Virus record (IMG/VR): IMGVR_UViG_3300048838_001849
Location: 1 to 38,460 of that record
Origin: a virus
Reading direction: 5' to 3' (one strand)
Length of the DNA: 38,460 bases
Made by a program: the position numbers and the translations under genes. The notes below the pieces were generated by a model. It did not search any database. It was not told where the DNA came from and was given only the letters and a program-made list of their open reading frames with translations. Shown here piece after piece: positions 1 through 8,923 of this stretch. The first letter of the stretch is position 1; each line of letters starts with the position of its first letter.

Positions 1-1476
1 TCACCATCCGCCGGACCGCATCTGCCAAGCTCGACGCGCCCAATAGGACTCGGTCAGACCGGAAAGCGCCCTCGAGATATTCCCTGGATCGTACGGCATC
101 TTAAAATCAAGCGCCTGGGTCATGCTGTCGACCTGATCGGAGTAATCGCCTTCCGGAAAGCAGCGCAACTCTTCCAGGAACACGCGCAACCAAGGCGCGA
201 CCTTCGGGAAAAAAACCCGACCCTGATGGAATTTCAATGTCTGCTCAAATAGACGCAGCTCCTTACTAAGGACGGGCTTTACCATATGCACGCGACCCGC
301 GAATTTGAACTTGATCAGTTCCCCCAAGCTCGTGCCGCTCGAGGCGTCCTCGATCATGATGTAACGCGGCTTGAATTGACCGGCGAGCGTCTCGGCGGCC
401 TCGACGAGTTCATGAATCAGCATCCGCTTGCGGAAAACGTGCATCAGATAAAAACACTGTTGCTGCACCAGCCACGTGGTACAGACGCTAAAAGAATTCG
501 TGAGATTCGTTTTGGCTCCGCAGTCCCAACTCTGCAAGACAAATGAATAATCATCCATCTCCGGTAGCTTGTCATAGAATTGGTACAGATTGGTCGGCAG
601 CATGACGCCGCCTTCTGGCACAGGCTGCTGCTGCTGCTGGGCCGCAAAAATGATGGGGCCGTTTTCGACCTTCATCCGCTCAATCGTTTCGAGGCTCTCA
701 CGCGCTGGATTAAGAACCTCGCCGACCTGACGTTTGTAAACTCGACCGCGGCCGATCTCGATGTCCTGAGGCATCTCGGCGATAGCGGGCAGACAAAGAT
801 GCTCCCAGCCCTCGAGATTCTGCAAGATATGACCTGAGGGGTCGTCGAGATGCAGCCGCTGCATCACCAGCAGGATCTGGCCCTTCTCCTTGTTGTCAAG
901 CCGCTGAAACAGCGTGTGGCGTAGCCAGTCGTTGACCTTATCCCGCTTGCCTTGCTTTCGACAGTCAATGGGCTTGATTGGATCGTCGACGATGAAAATA
1001 TCGCCGCCCATGCCCGTGATCGAGCCCGCAACCGACGTCCACCGGCGATACCCGCGCTTCGTGGTGTAGATATCGCTATCGATGGAGCGCTTGATCTGCA
1101 TCCGCGGAAACAGACGCTGATACCATGGCGATTCGACGATATCTTTGAACATCGTCGCGTGTTCACTCGCCAATATACCGGCGTAACCAATGCAGAAGAT
1201 CTTCTTTCGTGGATCGTGGCCCAGAATAAAGGCGCACAGAGCGACATTGAACATCTGCGACTTGCCGTGCCGAGGCGGCATGTTCACCACACCGCGACGG
1301 AATTCGCCGTCGATGAACCTCGCGGCGAAGTGCGCCATAGCATCGATACTCCAGTTGTCTTCAAATCGCTGCCCCGGATTAAGTGTCAGGAAACAGCGCT
1401 GATAGAAGATGTCGAAGCGGAGTCGGCATGCTGCGTCATATTCTCGAAGTTGTTGGGTATCCATGATCATCACCAT
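1..1476 (-). CDS. Phage terminase large subunit (TerL)
   Basis: DNA-packaging motor: an ATPase that drives phage DNA into the prohead and a nuclease that cuts it. The 491-residue frame shows a Walker A motif PPRHGKS (residues 67-73), a Walker B IFIVDD (160-165), and a C-terminal RNase H-fold nuclease with candidate acidic residues in QSWDCG (Asp318), IEDASSG (Glu376/Asp377) and DYSDQVDS (about 450). Length fits the family, and the stop (TGA) is at the first bases of the window, so the gene is complete. The upstream gene's TGA overlaps the second ATG (1470) as TGATG, so translation probably starts at 1476 or, by coupling, at 1470. It is the last visible gene of a three-gene packaging operon. 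TerL identity is firm from the motifs; the exact phage family is not determined. Confidence 0.93.
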   Translation of the reverse strand: MVMIMDTQQLREYDAACRLRFDIFYQRCFLTLNPGQRFEDNWSIDAMAHFAARFIDGEFRRGVVNMPPRHGKSQMFNVALCAFILGHDPRKKIFCIGYAGILASEHATMFKDIVESPWYQRLFPRMQIKRSIDSDIYTTKRGYRRWTSVAGSITGMGGDIFIVDDPIKPIDCRKQGKRDKVNDWLRHTLFQRLDNKEKGQILLVMQRLHLDDPSGHILQNLEGWEHLCLPAIAEMPQDIEIGRGRVYKRQVGEVLNPARESLETIERMKVENGPIIFAAQQQQQPVPEGGVMLPTNLYQFYDKLPEMDDYSFVLQSWDCGAKTNLTNSFSVCTTWLVQQQCFYLMHVFRKRMLIHELVEAAETLAGQFKPRYIMIEDASSGTSLGELIKFKFAGRVHMVKPVLSKELRLFEQTLKFHQGRVFFPKVAPWLRVFLEELRCFPEGDYSDQVDSMTQALDFKMPYDPGNISRALSGLTESYWARRAWQMRSGGW

Positions 1477-2030
1477 CCGTTCTTGAGTTTAAGATCACGA
1501 AGAATATTTGCGCGCAGCTGGGGACGCAGTTCCTCCTCGATTTCGCGGCGGATCTTTTCAAGCATCGCGTCGTAGGCTTGCTTGTCCTCTTCGGACGTTG
1601 CTGCGGCGGTCGCTGACGTGCTGCTCTCGATCGCCTTGCGATACTCGGTCAGCACGAACCCCATGGACCGGATATCGCCTCCCAAGGCCTTCTGGATGGC
1701 CTTGAAGAACATGGCCTCGTAGCGTGTCAGCTTTTTCGGGTCCGGAATCTTGCGGCCAAGCTTGGCTTCCATCATCTCGATGATGACGGTTCGCTTATTT
1801 TTGCTGCCCCTCGTTCGACCCGCGCGATTGCCGGACACTCCCTTAGGCCACCGGCCCTTCTCGCGCCGCACTCGCAAACTCGGCTCGCGGGCGGCAACCG
1901 GTGAAGCTTGGGCAGAGGACTCAGGGGCATTTCGCTGCTTAGCCATCCTGCCCCTCGAGGGTTTGCGAGCACGCTTTTGATCGCCAACCTGAGGCAATTT
2001 CTTCTGATCGTTCGGTCGAACGCGTTTCAT
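1470..2030 (-). CDS. DUF5681-type protein, probable terminase small-subunit partner
   Basis: A 186-residue, very basic protein. Residues about 55-80 carry the sequence KGRWPKGVSGNRAGRTRGSK, which is the hallmark of the DUF5681 family, usually encoded directly upstream of phage terminase large subunits. The first 50 residues are low-complexity and basic, and the C-terminal third is a charged helix (EKIRREIEEELRPQLR), as expected for a DNA-binding oligomer. Its ATG overlaps the TGA of the methyltransferase gene (ATGA, 2027-2030) and its stop overlaps the terL start, so the three are translationally coupled. A terminase small-subunit role is inferred from position; the domain itself has no proven function that I know of. 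Confidence 0.8.
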   Translation of the reverse strand: MKRVRPNDQKKLPQVGDQKRARKPSRGRMAKQRNAPESSAQASPVAAREPSLRVRREKGRWPKGVSGNRAGRTRGSKNKRTVIIEMMEAKLGRKIPDPKKLTRYEAMFFKAIQKALGGDIRSMGFVLTEYRKAIESSTSATAAATSEEDKQAYDAMLEKIRREIEEELRPQLRANILRDLKLKNGW

Positions 2031-3373
2031 GCGCGCCTCCTGCTGCGCGCAGCGCCTGCTGCGATTTGGTCAAAGGTCTTTCCGCTGCCCTCAAGGATGG
2101 CGTCGGCCTTCGTCGCGGCCTGCCAGCGCCTGACGGCGACATCTACGTAGAGTGGGTCGATCTCGATACCGAAGGCCCGCCGGCCGATCCGATCCGCCGC
2201 CAAGACCGTCGTGCCGGATCCCAGAAAGGGGTCCAAAACGACATCACCGCGGCGGGTACAGTCCCGCATCGCGTCCGCTACCAAAGGTATGGGTTTGACG
2301 GTTGGATGCGCCGTCAAGTCGGCCATACGCCCGGCGCGGAAGGTATTGGCGCCGGGATAGGTCCAAACGTTCGTACGGTTTCGTCCAAAACGCCCGAGCT
2401 GGACGTAATTCAAGTGAAGGCCGGCACCGACTTTGAAGACAAAGATTTCCTCGTGCTGTGACCGGTAGAACGAACCCTGGCCCCCGCTCGCCTTCGCCTA
2501 GACGACGACGTTTAGAAGCTCGCTGTAAATCTCCTTTCCGGCCGCCAGCAGTTCACCGTAATGGCGCCAATCCATGCAAATGTAATGCAGCGCGCCATCA
2601 ACAGAGTTCTCTGCAGCCGGACCGAGCGACCTGATCAGGAACTCAGAAAACTCGGCCGACGACATTTCGCCGGACGCCATCGCAAAGTTGCGATGTTTGG
2701 TACGCCCGCGTCCGACCGTCTTCGAGATGTTCACGTTGAAGGGTGGGTCGCTGAACACCATTGCGGCTCGGTCAGGCCCCATCAGCCTGTCGTAATCCGC
2801 TCGCCTGGAATCTGCGCATAGCACTCGGTGTCGCTGGCCGAGCACCCACATGTCACCAGGCTGACTAACCGACTTCGCTTCGACAGCCGGAATGTCCTCC
2901 TCCGAGTTCGCCTCTGCGTCGCTCAAATCCACCATCAAGGCGTCGAACTCGGCTTGATTGAAACCCGTCAAGTCCAGCTCAAGGTCCTCTTTGGCAAGCA
3001 AAGTGGACAAATCCTGCAATTCGACTACGAGAGCGGAACGGTCATATCCCGCCATCTCCGCGATCTTGTTATCAGCCAGGACATACGCGCGCTTTTTGGC
3101 CTCGGACAGCCCGTTCAGAACCCTGACTGGGATCTTCGCCAGACCCAGCTTCTTAGCGGCCGCTGTCCGCGCGTGCCCAGCGAGAATGACGTCGTTCTCG
3201 TCAACAAGCACCGGATTCGTGAATCCGAATTCCTTAATGCTCGCGGTGATACGACATATCTGCTCGCCAGAGTGGGTGCGAACATTGTTTGGATGGGGTA
3301 TTAGAGAAGAGGTCTTTCGATATTCGTCATTGCGATCGACCATGAAGGGCTCCTGAAAAAACAGAAGCCCCAA
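2027..3373 (-). pseudogene. ParB-N domain/DNA methyltransferase with in-frame amber codon
   Basis: Phage-type fusion of a ParB/sulfiredoxin-like domain (residues about 20-110, with ILAGHAR and RAYVLADNKI) to an N4/N6 DNA methyltransferase. The catalytic motif SDPPF is at 208-212 and the AdoMet-binding motif DPFLGSGTT lies near the C-terminus. The frame is open from 3373 to 2501, meets TAG at 2500-2498, then continues in the same frame to TGA at 2027 with good family sequence (GGQGSFYRSQHEEIFVFK, NRTNVW, HPTVKPI). Homologues, as I recall them, have Trp at this point (VWAK), so TGG to TAG is the simplest explanation. The 291-residue product would keep the catalytic motif but lose the AdoMet site. 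A better start may be the internal ATG at 3343 (MVDRNDEY). Read-through by a suppressor tRNA is possible but unsupported. Confidence 0.88.
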
Positions 3374-3683
3374 TTAGTGGAGATCAATTCGCGCTGTCTA
3401 CAATAGGAAAACTCGGTTCCAATGTGCAAAAATTGTGGCAGCGCTACACGCCGCTCTGTGCATTAGGCTTACACCGCTTTTCAAGGTAGCGCGGAATTTG
3501 GTTCTGTCACGGACAGCGAGTAGGTGAGCTCTAGATTCATACCGGGATGTGTTGATCCGAAGATCGGCAAATTGCGGATGCCAAGGCGCTGAACTGTTAC
3601 GAATAGCGACAATCATAGATGCGCGGCGCAGATGTGCATTGGTGGAAACGGGCCCATTGCATTAGACAGGCGCAGGAGGCAAC
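3374..3683. other. Intergenic region between divergent genes
   Basis: About 310 bases separating the start of the minus-strand methyltransferase from the plus-strand GGCT-like gene. It must hold both promoters. I see no convincing coding frame here: a 72-codon minus frame has no recognisable features. No repeat or strong hairpin was noticed. The only clear signal is the ribosome-binding site AGGAGG just before 3684. Confidence 0.5.
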
Positions 3684-4286
3684 ATGTATTCAGACATCGG
3701 GATCTTAGCCTTTGGTTCGTTAATCGACGATCCGGGCGCCGAGATCGAGGCCGCGATTGTGTCTCGCAAGGCGAATATACAGACACCGTTTGGTGTCGAA
3801 TTCGCGCGCAAAAGCATCAAGCGAGGAAACGCGCCGACCCTCGTGCCGATGCTTGAGGGTGGGACCCCCGTGCCGGCGACGATCCTGCTTGTATCTCTTA
3901 CGGAACAGGACGCGAGGGACTGCTTATGGCGGCGCGAAGTTAACAGGGTTGGACAAGGTGGGCGCTATATCCCGCCCCAGACACCAGGTCCGAATACGCT
4001 CATCATCGATCGACATGTCGATCTCGGCGGCGTTCCAGTGGTTTTGTCTGCACGCTTCCCTGCGACCATTGAGCCGCTGACAGCCGAAAGGTTGGCCGAG
4101 CTTGCGCTTGAGAGCGCACTTGTCGAGCGCACGGGCCGTGACGGAATCACCTATCTAATGGACGCCAAGCGCAATGGGGTTATCACGCCGCTCTCACCAG
4201 CCTATGAAATGGAAATCCTGCGGAAGACCGGCGCGAGCAACCTCGCCACGGCGCTACGCGGCCTTCACAATCAAGAAAGAACGTGA
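3684..4286 (+). CDS. Gamma-glutamylcyclotransferase-fold (AIG2-like) protein
   Basis: A 200-residue protein opening with DIGILAFGSLIDDPG, which matches the YGSL-type glycine/serine loop that starts GGCT/AIG2-like proteins. That fold handles gamma-glutamyl-amine or glutathione-like substrates in characterised members. I cannot assign the substrate, and the rest of the protein is not distinctive. The start is well supported: AGGAGG sits five bases before the ATG. It is divergent from the phage packaging operon and convergent with the HEPN-like gene at 4334-4816, leaving 47 bases between their ends. No signal peptide or membrane segment is visible, so it should be cytoplasmic. The fold call rests on the N-terminal motif only. 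Confidence 0.6.
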   Translation: MYSDIGILAFGSLIDDPGAEIEAAIVSRKANIQTPFGVEFARKSIKRGNAPTLVPMLEGGTPVPATILLVSLTEQDARDCLWRREVNRVGQGGRYIPPQTPGPNTLIIDRHVDLGGVPVVLSARFPATIEPLTAERLAELALESALVERTGRDGITYLMDAKRNGVITPLSPAYEMEILRKTGASNLATALRGLHNQERT

Positions 4287-4333
4287 CGCACAGGGGCTGG
4301 GACCGAGCTTCTGCGTCGGAAGCGACACCGCAG

Positions 4334-4816
4334 CTAGCCGCTTATCCTTTCCCGAAATTTCCAGAGCTTATCATAAATGGCCTCTACCGCGACCGAGGCA
4401 TCATGAATGGTTTCAGCTGTAAGATGGTCTTTCGGATGGTGCGGTGTAAATGTCGGGCCGCGGAGGAAGAATTCCAGATGGCCTTTCTCCGGCAAAAAGT
4501 CCGGCATTATTTGCTTGTGAGCTACGTCGTTCCGCATCTGACGGTACTTGTGAAGGCCATCGTATAGTCGCCTCCAAATAGCCTGCTGTTTGGCACCGCA
4601 CTTCGCCTTCACAGCTTCGTCGATAAGCTCGAGTTTTTCTGCAAAGAAAGTGTTATATTGAAATTTCTTCACCCTCGCGTTTAAATCGCCTTCGGTCAGC
4701 TCGACGTAGATAACGCAAAGTGCGTTCTCAACGTTTGAGAACGTGACCACGAGTCGGCCTACCGCGGTGAAGAGCTTCTCCTGATTGGCCAATTCTTCTG
4801 GTCGCATACGTTCCAC
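4334..4816 (-). CDS. HEPN-like hypothetical protein with Rx4H motif
   Basis: A 160-residue, mostly helical protein. Residues 91-100 read YRQMRNDVAH, giving the R-x4-H signature (Arg95, His100) of HEPN domains, with the polar residue after Arg typical of the RN-x3-H form. HEPN proteins are often RNases or toxins in defence and toxin-antitoxin loci, but others are inactive structural partners. No nucleotidyltransferase (MNT) partner lies next to it. The start is either GTG at 4816 or ATG at 4807; no strong ribosome-binding site decides. It reads away from the helicase-nuclease gene, which begins 130 bases beyond its start, so the two may share a divergent control region. Ribonuclease function is an inference from the motif alone. 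Confidence 0.6.
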   Translation of the reverse strand: MERMRPEELANQEKLFTAVGRLVVTFSNVENALCVIYVELTEGDLNARVKKFQYNTFFAEKLELIDEAVKAKCGAKQQAIWRRLYDGLHKYRQMRNDVAHKQIMPDFLPEKGHLEFFLRGPTFTPHHPKDHLTAETIHDASVAVEAIYDKLWKFRERISG

Positions 4817-4945
4817 GCTTAACTAAATGCAATATCCAAATATCGATCTGGCCGCAACAGCGCTCAACTTCGTCCTAGACAGTCGGGCCGATAGACGAGC
4901 AGTAGTTTGTATTGAGATGGAATGAGAACGGTCACGGCGGATTGA

Positions 4946-7900
4946 ATGAGGATTCTCGGCGGTCGTATCTTGCTGTCGGCATCAGACCTTATGCGTTTTA
5001 CGGGGTGCGCGCACGCGACTGCGCTTGATCTAGCATATATGCGTGGCACTGGACCAACACCGCGCGAGCACACTGAGGATGCCGCGCTCTTGCAGAAGCA
5101 AGGCGACCTACATGAGGCGGCGCATCTGGTTCGTCTAAAGGCGGAAGGGCGGTGCATATTCGAAATCAACCGGGCCAATCTGGCGCAAGATGCTGCGGCT
5201 ACACGTGAGGCGCTGACCAACGGGCCAGATGTAATCTTCCAGGGTGCGTTCTTCTCGGGCAATTGGGGCGGTTGGTCAGATTTTCTGGAGCGAGTGGACA
5301 AGCCATCAGCTTTGGGCGCGTTTAGCTATGAGGTCACCGACACTAAGCTGAAACGCCGTCCTCACCCCAAGCATGTATTGCAACTGGTTCTCTATTCCGA
5401 TCTTTTGACCGAAGTTCAGGGGATCGCTCCCGAGTTTGCTCATGTGGAACTGGGCGACAGCACCCGCGCGACACTGCGGCTGGCGGATTACGCGGCGTAC
5501 GCACGAATGGCGCGGTCAAGGTTGGAGGCTTTTGTGGCCGATCCACAGGAGACTCGCCCCATGCCCTGCTCGGACTGCGCGCTCTGCCGGTGGGAGGATG
5601 ACTGCACGGAGGCCTGGAAAACCGAGGACAGTCTTTTCAACGTGGCCAACATAACCCATGGCCAAGTCAAAAAGCTCGAAGCTGCAGGCGTGCGAACGAT
5701 GGAAAGCCTGGCGGCTCTTGACCATCCAATCCGCAACATGTCGGAACCCACGCGCAATCGCCTTGTGATCCAAGCTCGATTGCAGCACGCCCGTAAGACT
5801 GGCGCGCCGTCATTTGAGTTGCGGCAACCTGAACCAGGCAAGGGCTTCGATCTGCTGCCGGAGCCCCAGCGGGGTGATCTCTTCTATGACATCGAGGGCG
5901 ACCCTCATTACGAGGGCGGTCTTGAGTACCTGCATGGTGTTTGGTTCGACGATCGGTTTTGTGCGTTCTGGGCACATGACCACAACGCCGAGGCTCAGGC
6001 CCTTGGTGAATTGCTGGAGTTCTTCCGAGCACGGCTTGCGGAGTTTCCCTCGGCGCGCATCTACCACTACGCCGCCTACGAGATAACCGCGCTGCGGCGG
6101 CTTACCACGAAGTATGGGATTGGCGAGGCATTTCTTGATCGCCTTCTGCGCGAGCGCCGTTTCGTCGATCTGTTCATGGTCGTGCGCGGGGCATTGATCG
6201 GCTCCGAGGCAAACTACTCCATAAAATCGATGGAGGCCTTCTACGGCCGCACGCGCGATGGCGAGGTAAAAACGGCCGGCGGGTCTGTCGTGGCCTATGA
6301 GCGTTGGCGCGAGACCGGCGACCAGAAGATTCTCGACGAGATCGAGAATTACAATCGCATCGACTGCATTTCGACCCAGGAACTGCGGGATTGGCTGGTA
6401 GGCATCCGGCCCCCGGCATCTTGGCCAGCGCTCGGCCAAGACGCGGGCACCAAGGAGGCCGAGGAGGATACCGAGACACAGGCTCTTCGCGCCGCTATTG
6501 AGGCGTCCGGCTTGCCCGATGCACGGCAGGAGATGCTTTTCAATCTGGGGCTATTCCACAAGCGCGAGGCTAAGCCCGCGCAATGGGTCGTGTTCGATAG
6601 CGTGGGCAAGGAGGAGGACGACCTGATCGACGACCTCAATGCGCTTGCCGGGCTGGAGGCCACAGGTCCGGCCGAACCTATCAAGCGTTCGATGGCGCGC
6701 ACCTACCGCTTCCCACCACAGGAAACGAAGTTGAGCGGCGGCAGGAACGCGACGGTGCCGGTCGTCGATGGTGCCCCGGCAACCGTGAGCATCGAGGCGT
6801 TGGATCGGACCGCATGCGAGATCAGGGTCAAGGTGGGTTCAGCGAAGGTCCACCTACTGACGGATCGGTTGACGCTGCACCCGGACTGGCCAATGAACAC
6901 CGATGTCATCGCTGCCAGCCTGCGCGATGTAATCACCGATCAATGCGGCGCGCGGCGATTTACCGCTGTGGACGACCTCCTGTCACGTGCAGCCCCACGT
7001 CTGACAAACGGTTCGCGGCTCGACCTGTTAAATGGTACGGATCCGGTTACGAGCACGATTGCCGCCGTGGGGGCCATGGATCGCACTGTTCTACCAATCC
7101 AGGGGCCGCCTGGAACCGGCAAAACCTACGTGACTGCCCGCGCGATCCTGTCACTCGTGCGCCAAGGCCACCGTGTCGGCGTCGCCTCGAACAGCCATGA
7201 GGCTATCCGCAATGTGCTCATGGGCTGCCTGAGCGCCTTGGAAGAAAGCGACCTCGACATCGTCCCCGGAAAAACAGACTTGGCGCACAAAGTCAGCGGG
7301 AGTGAAGATGGCTATCCCGATGGCTTTACCGGCATCGCGCGGGCAACATCGAACGACGATCCTGCGCTGACGCACGCACATGTTGTGGGCGGCACCGCGT
7401 TCTTTTTCGCAAGGCCGGAGTTCGAACAATCCTTTGATTGGCTTTTCGTAGACGAGGCCGGACAGGTTGGCCTTGCGAACATGGTTGCTATGGGACGGGC
7501 GGCCCGAAACATCGTTCTGATTGGCGATCCGCGCCAATTGCCCCAGGTCGTCCAGGGGGCACATCCCGAGCCTGCAAACCTGTCGTGCCTCGACTGGATG
7601 CTGGGCGAACACGCCACCGTTCCACCTGACCGCGGCATCTTCCTGCCGATATCGCGCCGAATGCATCCAGAGGTCTGCCGCTTCATTTCGGACCAGGTCT
7701 ATGAAGGGCGGCTGTCCAGCCATCCCGACACGGCCCGTCAGCGCGTGAGCGGCGTCCCTTTCCCTGAGGCTGGTGCCTTCTGGATTGCCGTTGCCCACGA
7801 AGGCAATGCTCAGATCGCATTGGAAGAAGTAGCGGCTATTCAAGCGGCAGTGCGAGACCTGCTGTCGAGCACATGGACGGACAAGGAGGGTGCGCCTCGA

Positions 7901-8245
7901 CCGATGATGCCGAGCGACATCATAGTTGTTGCCCCCTACAACGCGCAGGTCAACGCGCTAAGGGATGCGCTCCCAGCAAACATCCGCGTGGGCACCGTAG
8001 ATAAGTTCCAAGGCCAGGAAGCCCCCGTGTGCTTAGTCTCTATGACGGCCTCCTCTGTGGAGGAAACTGTGCGCGGCATGGACTTCCTGTTCTCGCTTAA
8101 CCGCATCAACGTGGCAGTATCACGGGCAAAGGCGCTGGCGCTGGTCTTCGGCGCGCCTCGCCTACGCGAGGCGAAGTGCGAGACCGTGGAGCAAATGCGG
8201 CTTGTGAACACTCTATGTGCATTGCCGGAAGTTGCGAACTCTTAA
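4946..8245 (+). CDS. TM0106-family RecB-like nuclease fused to SF1 helicase
   Basis: A 1099-residue multidomain nucleic-acid enzyme. Residues 1-200 are RecB/Cas4-like, with candidate PD-(D/E)xK residues in GAFSYEVTDTKLKR (about 124-137). Cysteines 208, 211, 214 and 220 (CSDCALC...C) look like an iron-sulfur or zinc cluster. Residues about 310-480 are an RNase H-like exonuclease domain with FYDIEGDP (Asp315, Glu317) and NYNRIDC (Asp473). Residues 700-1090 form an SF1 (Dna2/Upf1-like) helicase: Walker A GPPGTGK (720-726), Walker B VDEAGQ (835-840), GDPRQLPQ (860-867), VDKFQGQE and NVAVSRAK. It is 0.7 kb upstream of mcrB-mcrC on the same strand, which suggests a shared defence role. Family assignment is firm; the partnership with McrBC is inference. 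Confidence 0.9.
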   Translation: MRILGGRILLSASDLMRFTGCAHATALDLAYMRGTGPTPREHTEDAALLQKQGDLHEAAHLVRLKAEGRCIFEINRANLAQDAAATREALTNGPDVIFQGAFFSGNWGGWSDFLERVDKPSALGAFSYEVTDTKLKRRPHPKHVLQLVLYSDLLTEVQGIAPEFAHVELGDSTRATLRLADYAAYARMARSRLEAFVADPQETRPMPCSDCALCRWEDDCTEAWKTEDSLFNVANITHGQVKKLEAAGVRTMESLAALDHPIRNMSEPTRNRLVIQARLQHARKTGAPSFELRQPEPGKGFDLLPEPQRGDLFYDIEGDPHYEGGLEYLHGVWFDDRFCAFWAHDHNAEAQALGELLEFFRARLAEFPSARIYHYAAYEITALRRLTTKYGIGEAFLDRLLRERRFVDLFMVVRGALIGSEANYSIKSMEAFYGRTRDGEVKTAGGSVVAYERWRETGDQKILDEIENYNRIDCISTQELRDWLVGIRPPASWPALGQDAGTKEAEEDTETQALRAAIEASGLPDARQEMLFNLGLFHKREAKPAQWVVFDSVGKEEDDLIDDLNALAGLEATGPAEPIKRSMARTYRFPPQETKLSGGRNATVPVVDGAPATVSIEALDRTACEIRVKVGSAKVHLLTDRLTLHPDWPMNTDVIAASLRDVITDQCGARRFTAVDDLLSRAAPRLTNGSRLDLLNGTDPVTSTIAAVGAMDRTVLPIQGPPGTGKTYVTARAILSLVRQGHRVGVASNSHEAIRNVLMGCLSALEESDLDIVPGKTDLAHKVSGSEDGYPDGFTGIARATSNDDPALTHAHVVGGTAFFFARPEFEQSFDWLFVDEAGQVGLANMVAMGRAARNIVLIGDPRQLPQVVQGAHPEPANLSCLDWMLGEHATVPPDRGIFLPISRRMHPEVCRFISDQVYEGRLSSHPDTARQRVSGVPFPEAGAFWIAVAHEGNAQIALEEVAAIQAAVRDLLSSTWTDKEGAPRPMMPSDIIVVAPYNAQVNALRDALPANIRVGTVDKFQGQEAPVCLVSMTASSVEETVRGMDFLFSLNRINVAVSRAKALALVFGAPRLREAKCETVEQMRLVNTLCALPEVANS

Positions 8246-8475
8246 ATGTGGCAAGACTTCGAAGCGCGAATTGCGGAAAATGAAGAGAGTGATCCTTTCC
8301 ACTCCGCACGGCTTTTTTCAACGTAATCCGTGGCGCAGGACTGCTGAAGCGCAACGCGCAGCAGTTGTCGGCTTCTACAACATTTACCAGGGCGTTGATC
8401 AATGATATTTTGAACGATGCAAGATGTCGCGAGCTTGTAGCGATTCAGCAGTCGAGTATCCGTCGTCTAAGCAGC
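8246..8475. other. Gap between helicase gene and antisense small gene
   Basis: About 230 bases between the helicase stop and the end of the minus-strand small gene. A 62-codon plus frame crosses it but overlaps the helicase 3' end and has no family features, so I do not call it. No terminator hairpin with a T-tract was recognised. Confidence 0.4.
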
Positions 8476-8901
8476 TCAGTCTCTCCGGGCGGCTTCAGAT
8501 TCAGCCGTTGCGAGTATTACCTCCGTGACGTAGCCTTCAGGCCCGTCAACGGGCTGCTCGAGGACTTTCGCCGCTACAGCATGCCCAATGCAACCCTTGT
8601 CCATTCTCCGCTGATCACCATTAAACGAAATGAAAACAGGAACTCTGGCGGAGCCCAAATGCCACGCGATGTCTTCAAGAAGTCGCTCGAATTGACCCTG
8701 CCGCGATCTATCTCTTGTAGGCGTTTCTTTGGCGAGCGAGCGCGCATCGAACGTGCTGGTCTCACGCACAAAGACATCGTTAGAGCCAGGCACACTTTCG
8801 TAGTCGAGAGGCACCGGTGTCCAAGATGGCATCACCAAATCCAATTGGCGTAATATCTGTGTTCGAACTTTATCGGCTTGCGCCGAACGAGCCAACAGCA
8901 T
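8476..8901 (-). CDS. Hypothetical protein, opposite strand inside defence island
   Basis: A 141-residue frame that I do not recognise. It has a balanced amino-acid composition (VPVFISFNGDQRR, EGYVTEVILATAESEAARRD) and plausible codon use, and reads better than the overlapping plus-strand frame 8365-8853, which is rich in Arg and Ser like a shadow. It has no membrane segment or signal peptide. Its start lies only 22 bases from the mcrB start on the other strand, so the two would need overlapping promoters; this weakens either this gene call or the mcrB start. It could also be the remnant of a longer gene. Function unknown. Confidence 0.45.
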   Translation of the reverse strand: MLLARSAQADKVRTQILRQLDLVMPSWTPVPLDYESVPGSNDVFVRETSTFDARSLAKETPTRDRSRQGQFERLLEDIAWHLGSARVPVFISFNGDQRRMDKGCIGHAVAAKVLEQPVDGPEGYVTEVILATAESEAARRD

Positions 8902-8923
8902 TTTCGCTCATCAACTGATCCTC

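Noticed and set aside
5810-6439. 209-codon minus-strand frame within the helicase-nuclease gene
   Set aside because: Opposite the RNase H-like domain, whose catalytic motifs are clear on the plus strand; no independent features.
8365-8853. 162-codon plus-strand frame between helicase and mcrB
   Set aside because: Arg/Ser-rich and without structure. The minus-strand frame 8476-8901 over the same bases has better composition; both cannot be real.
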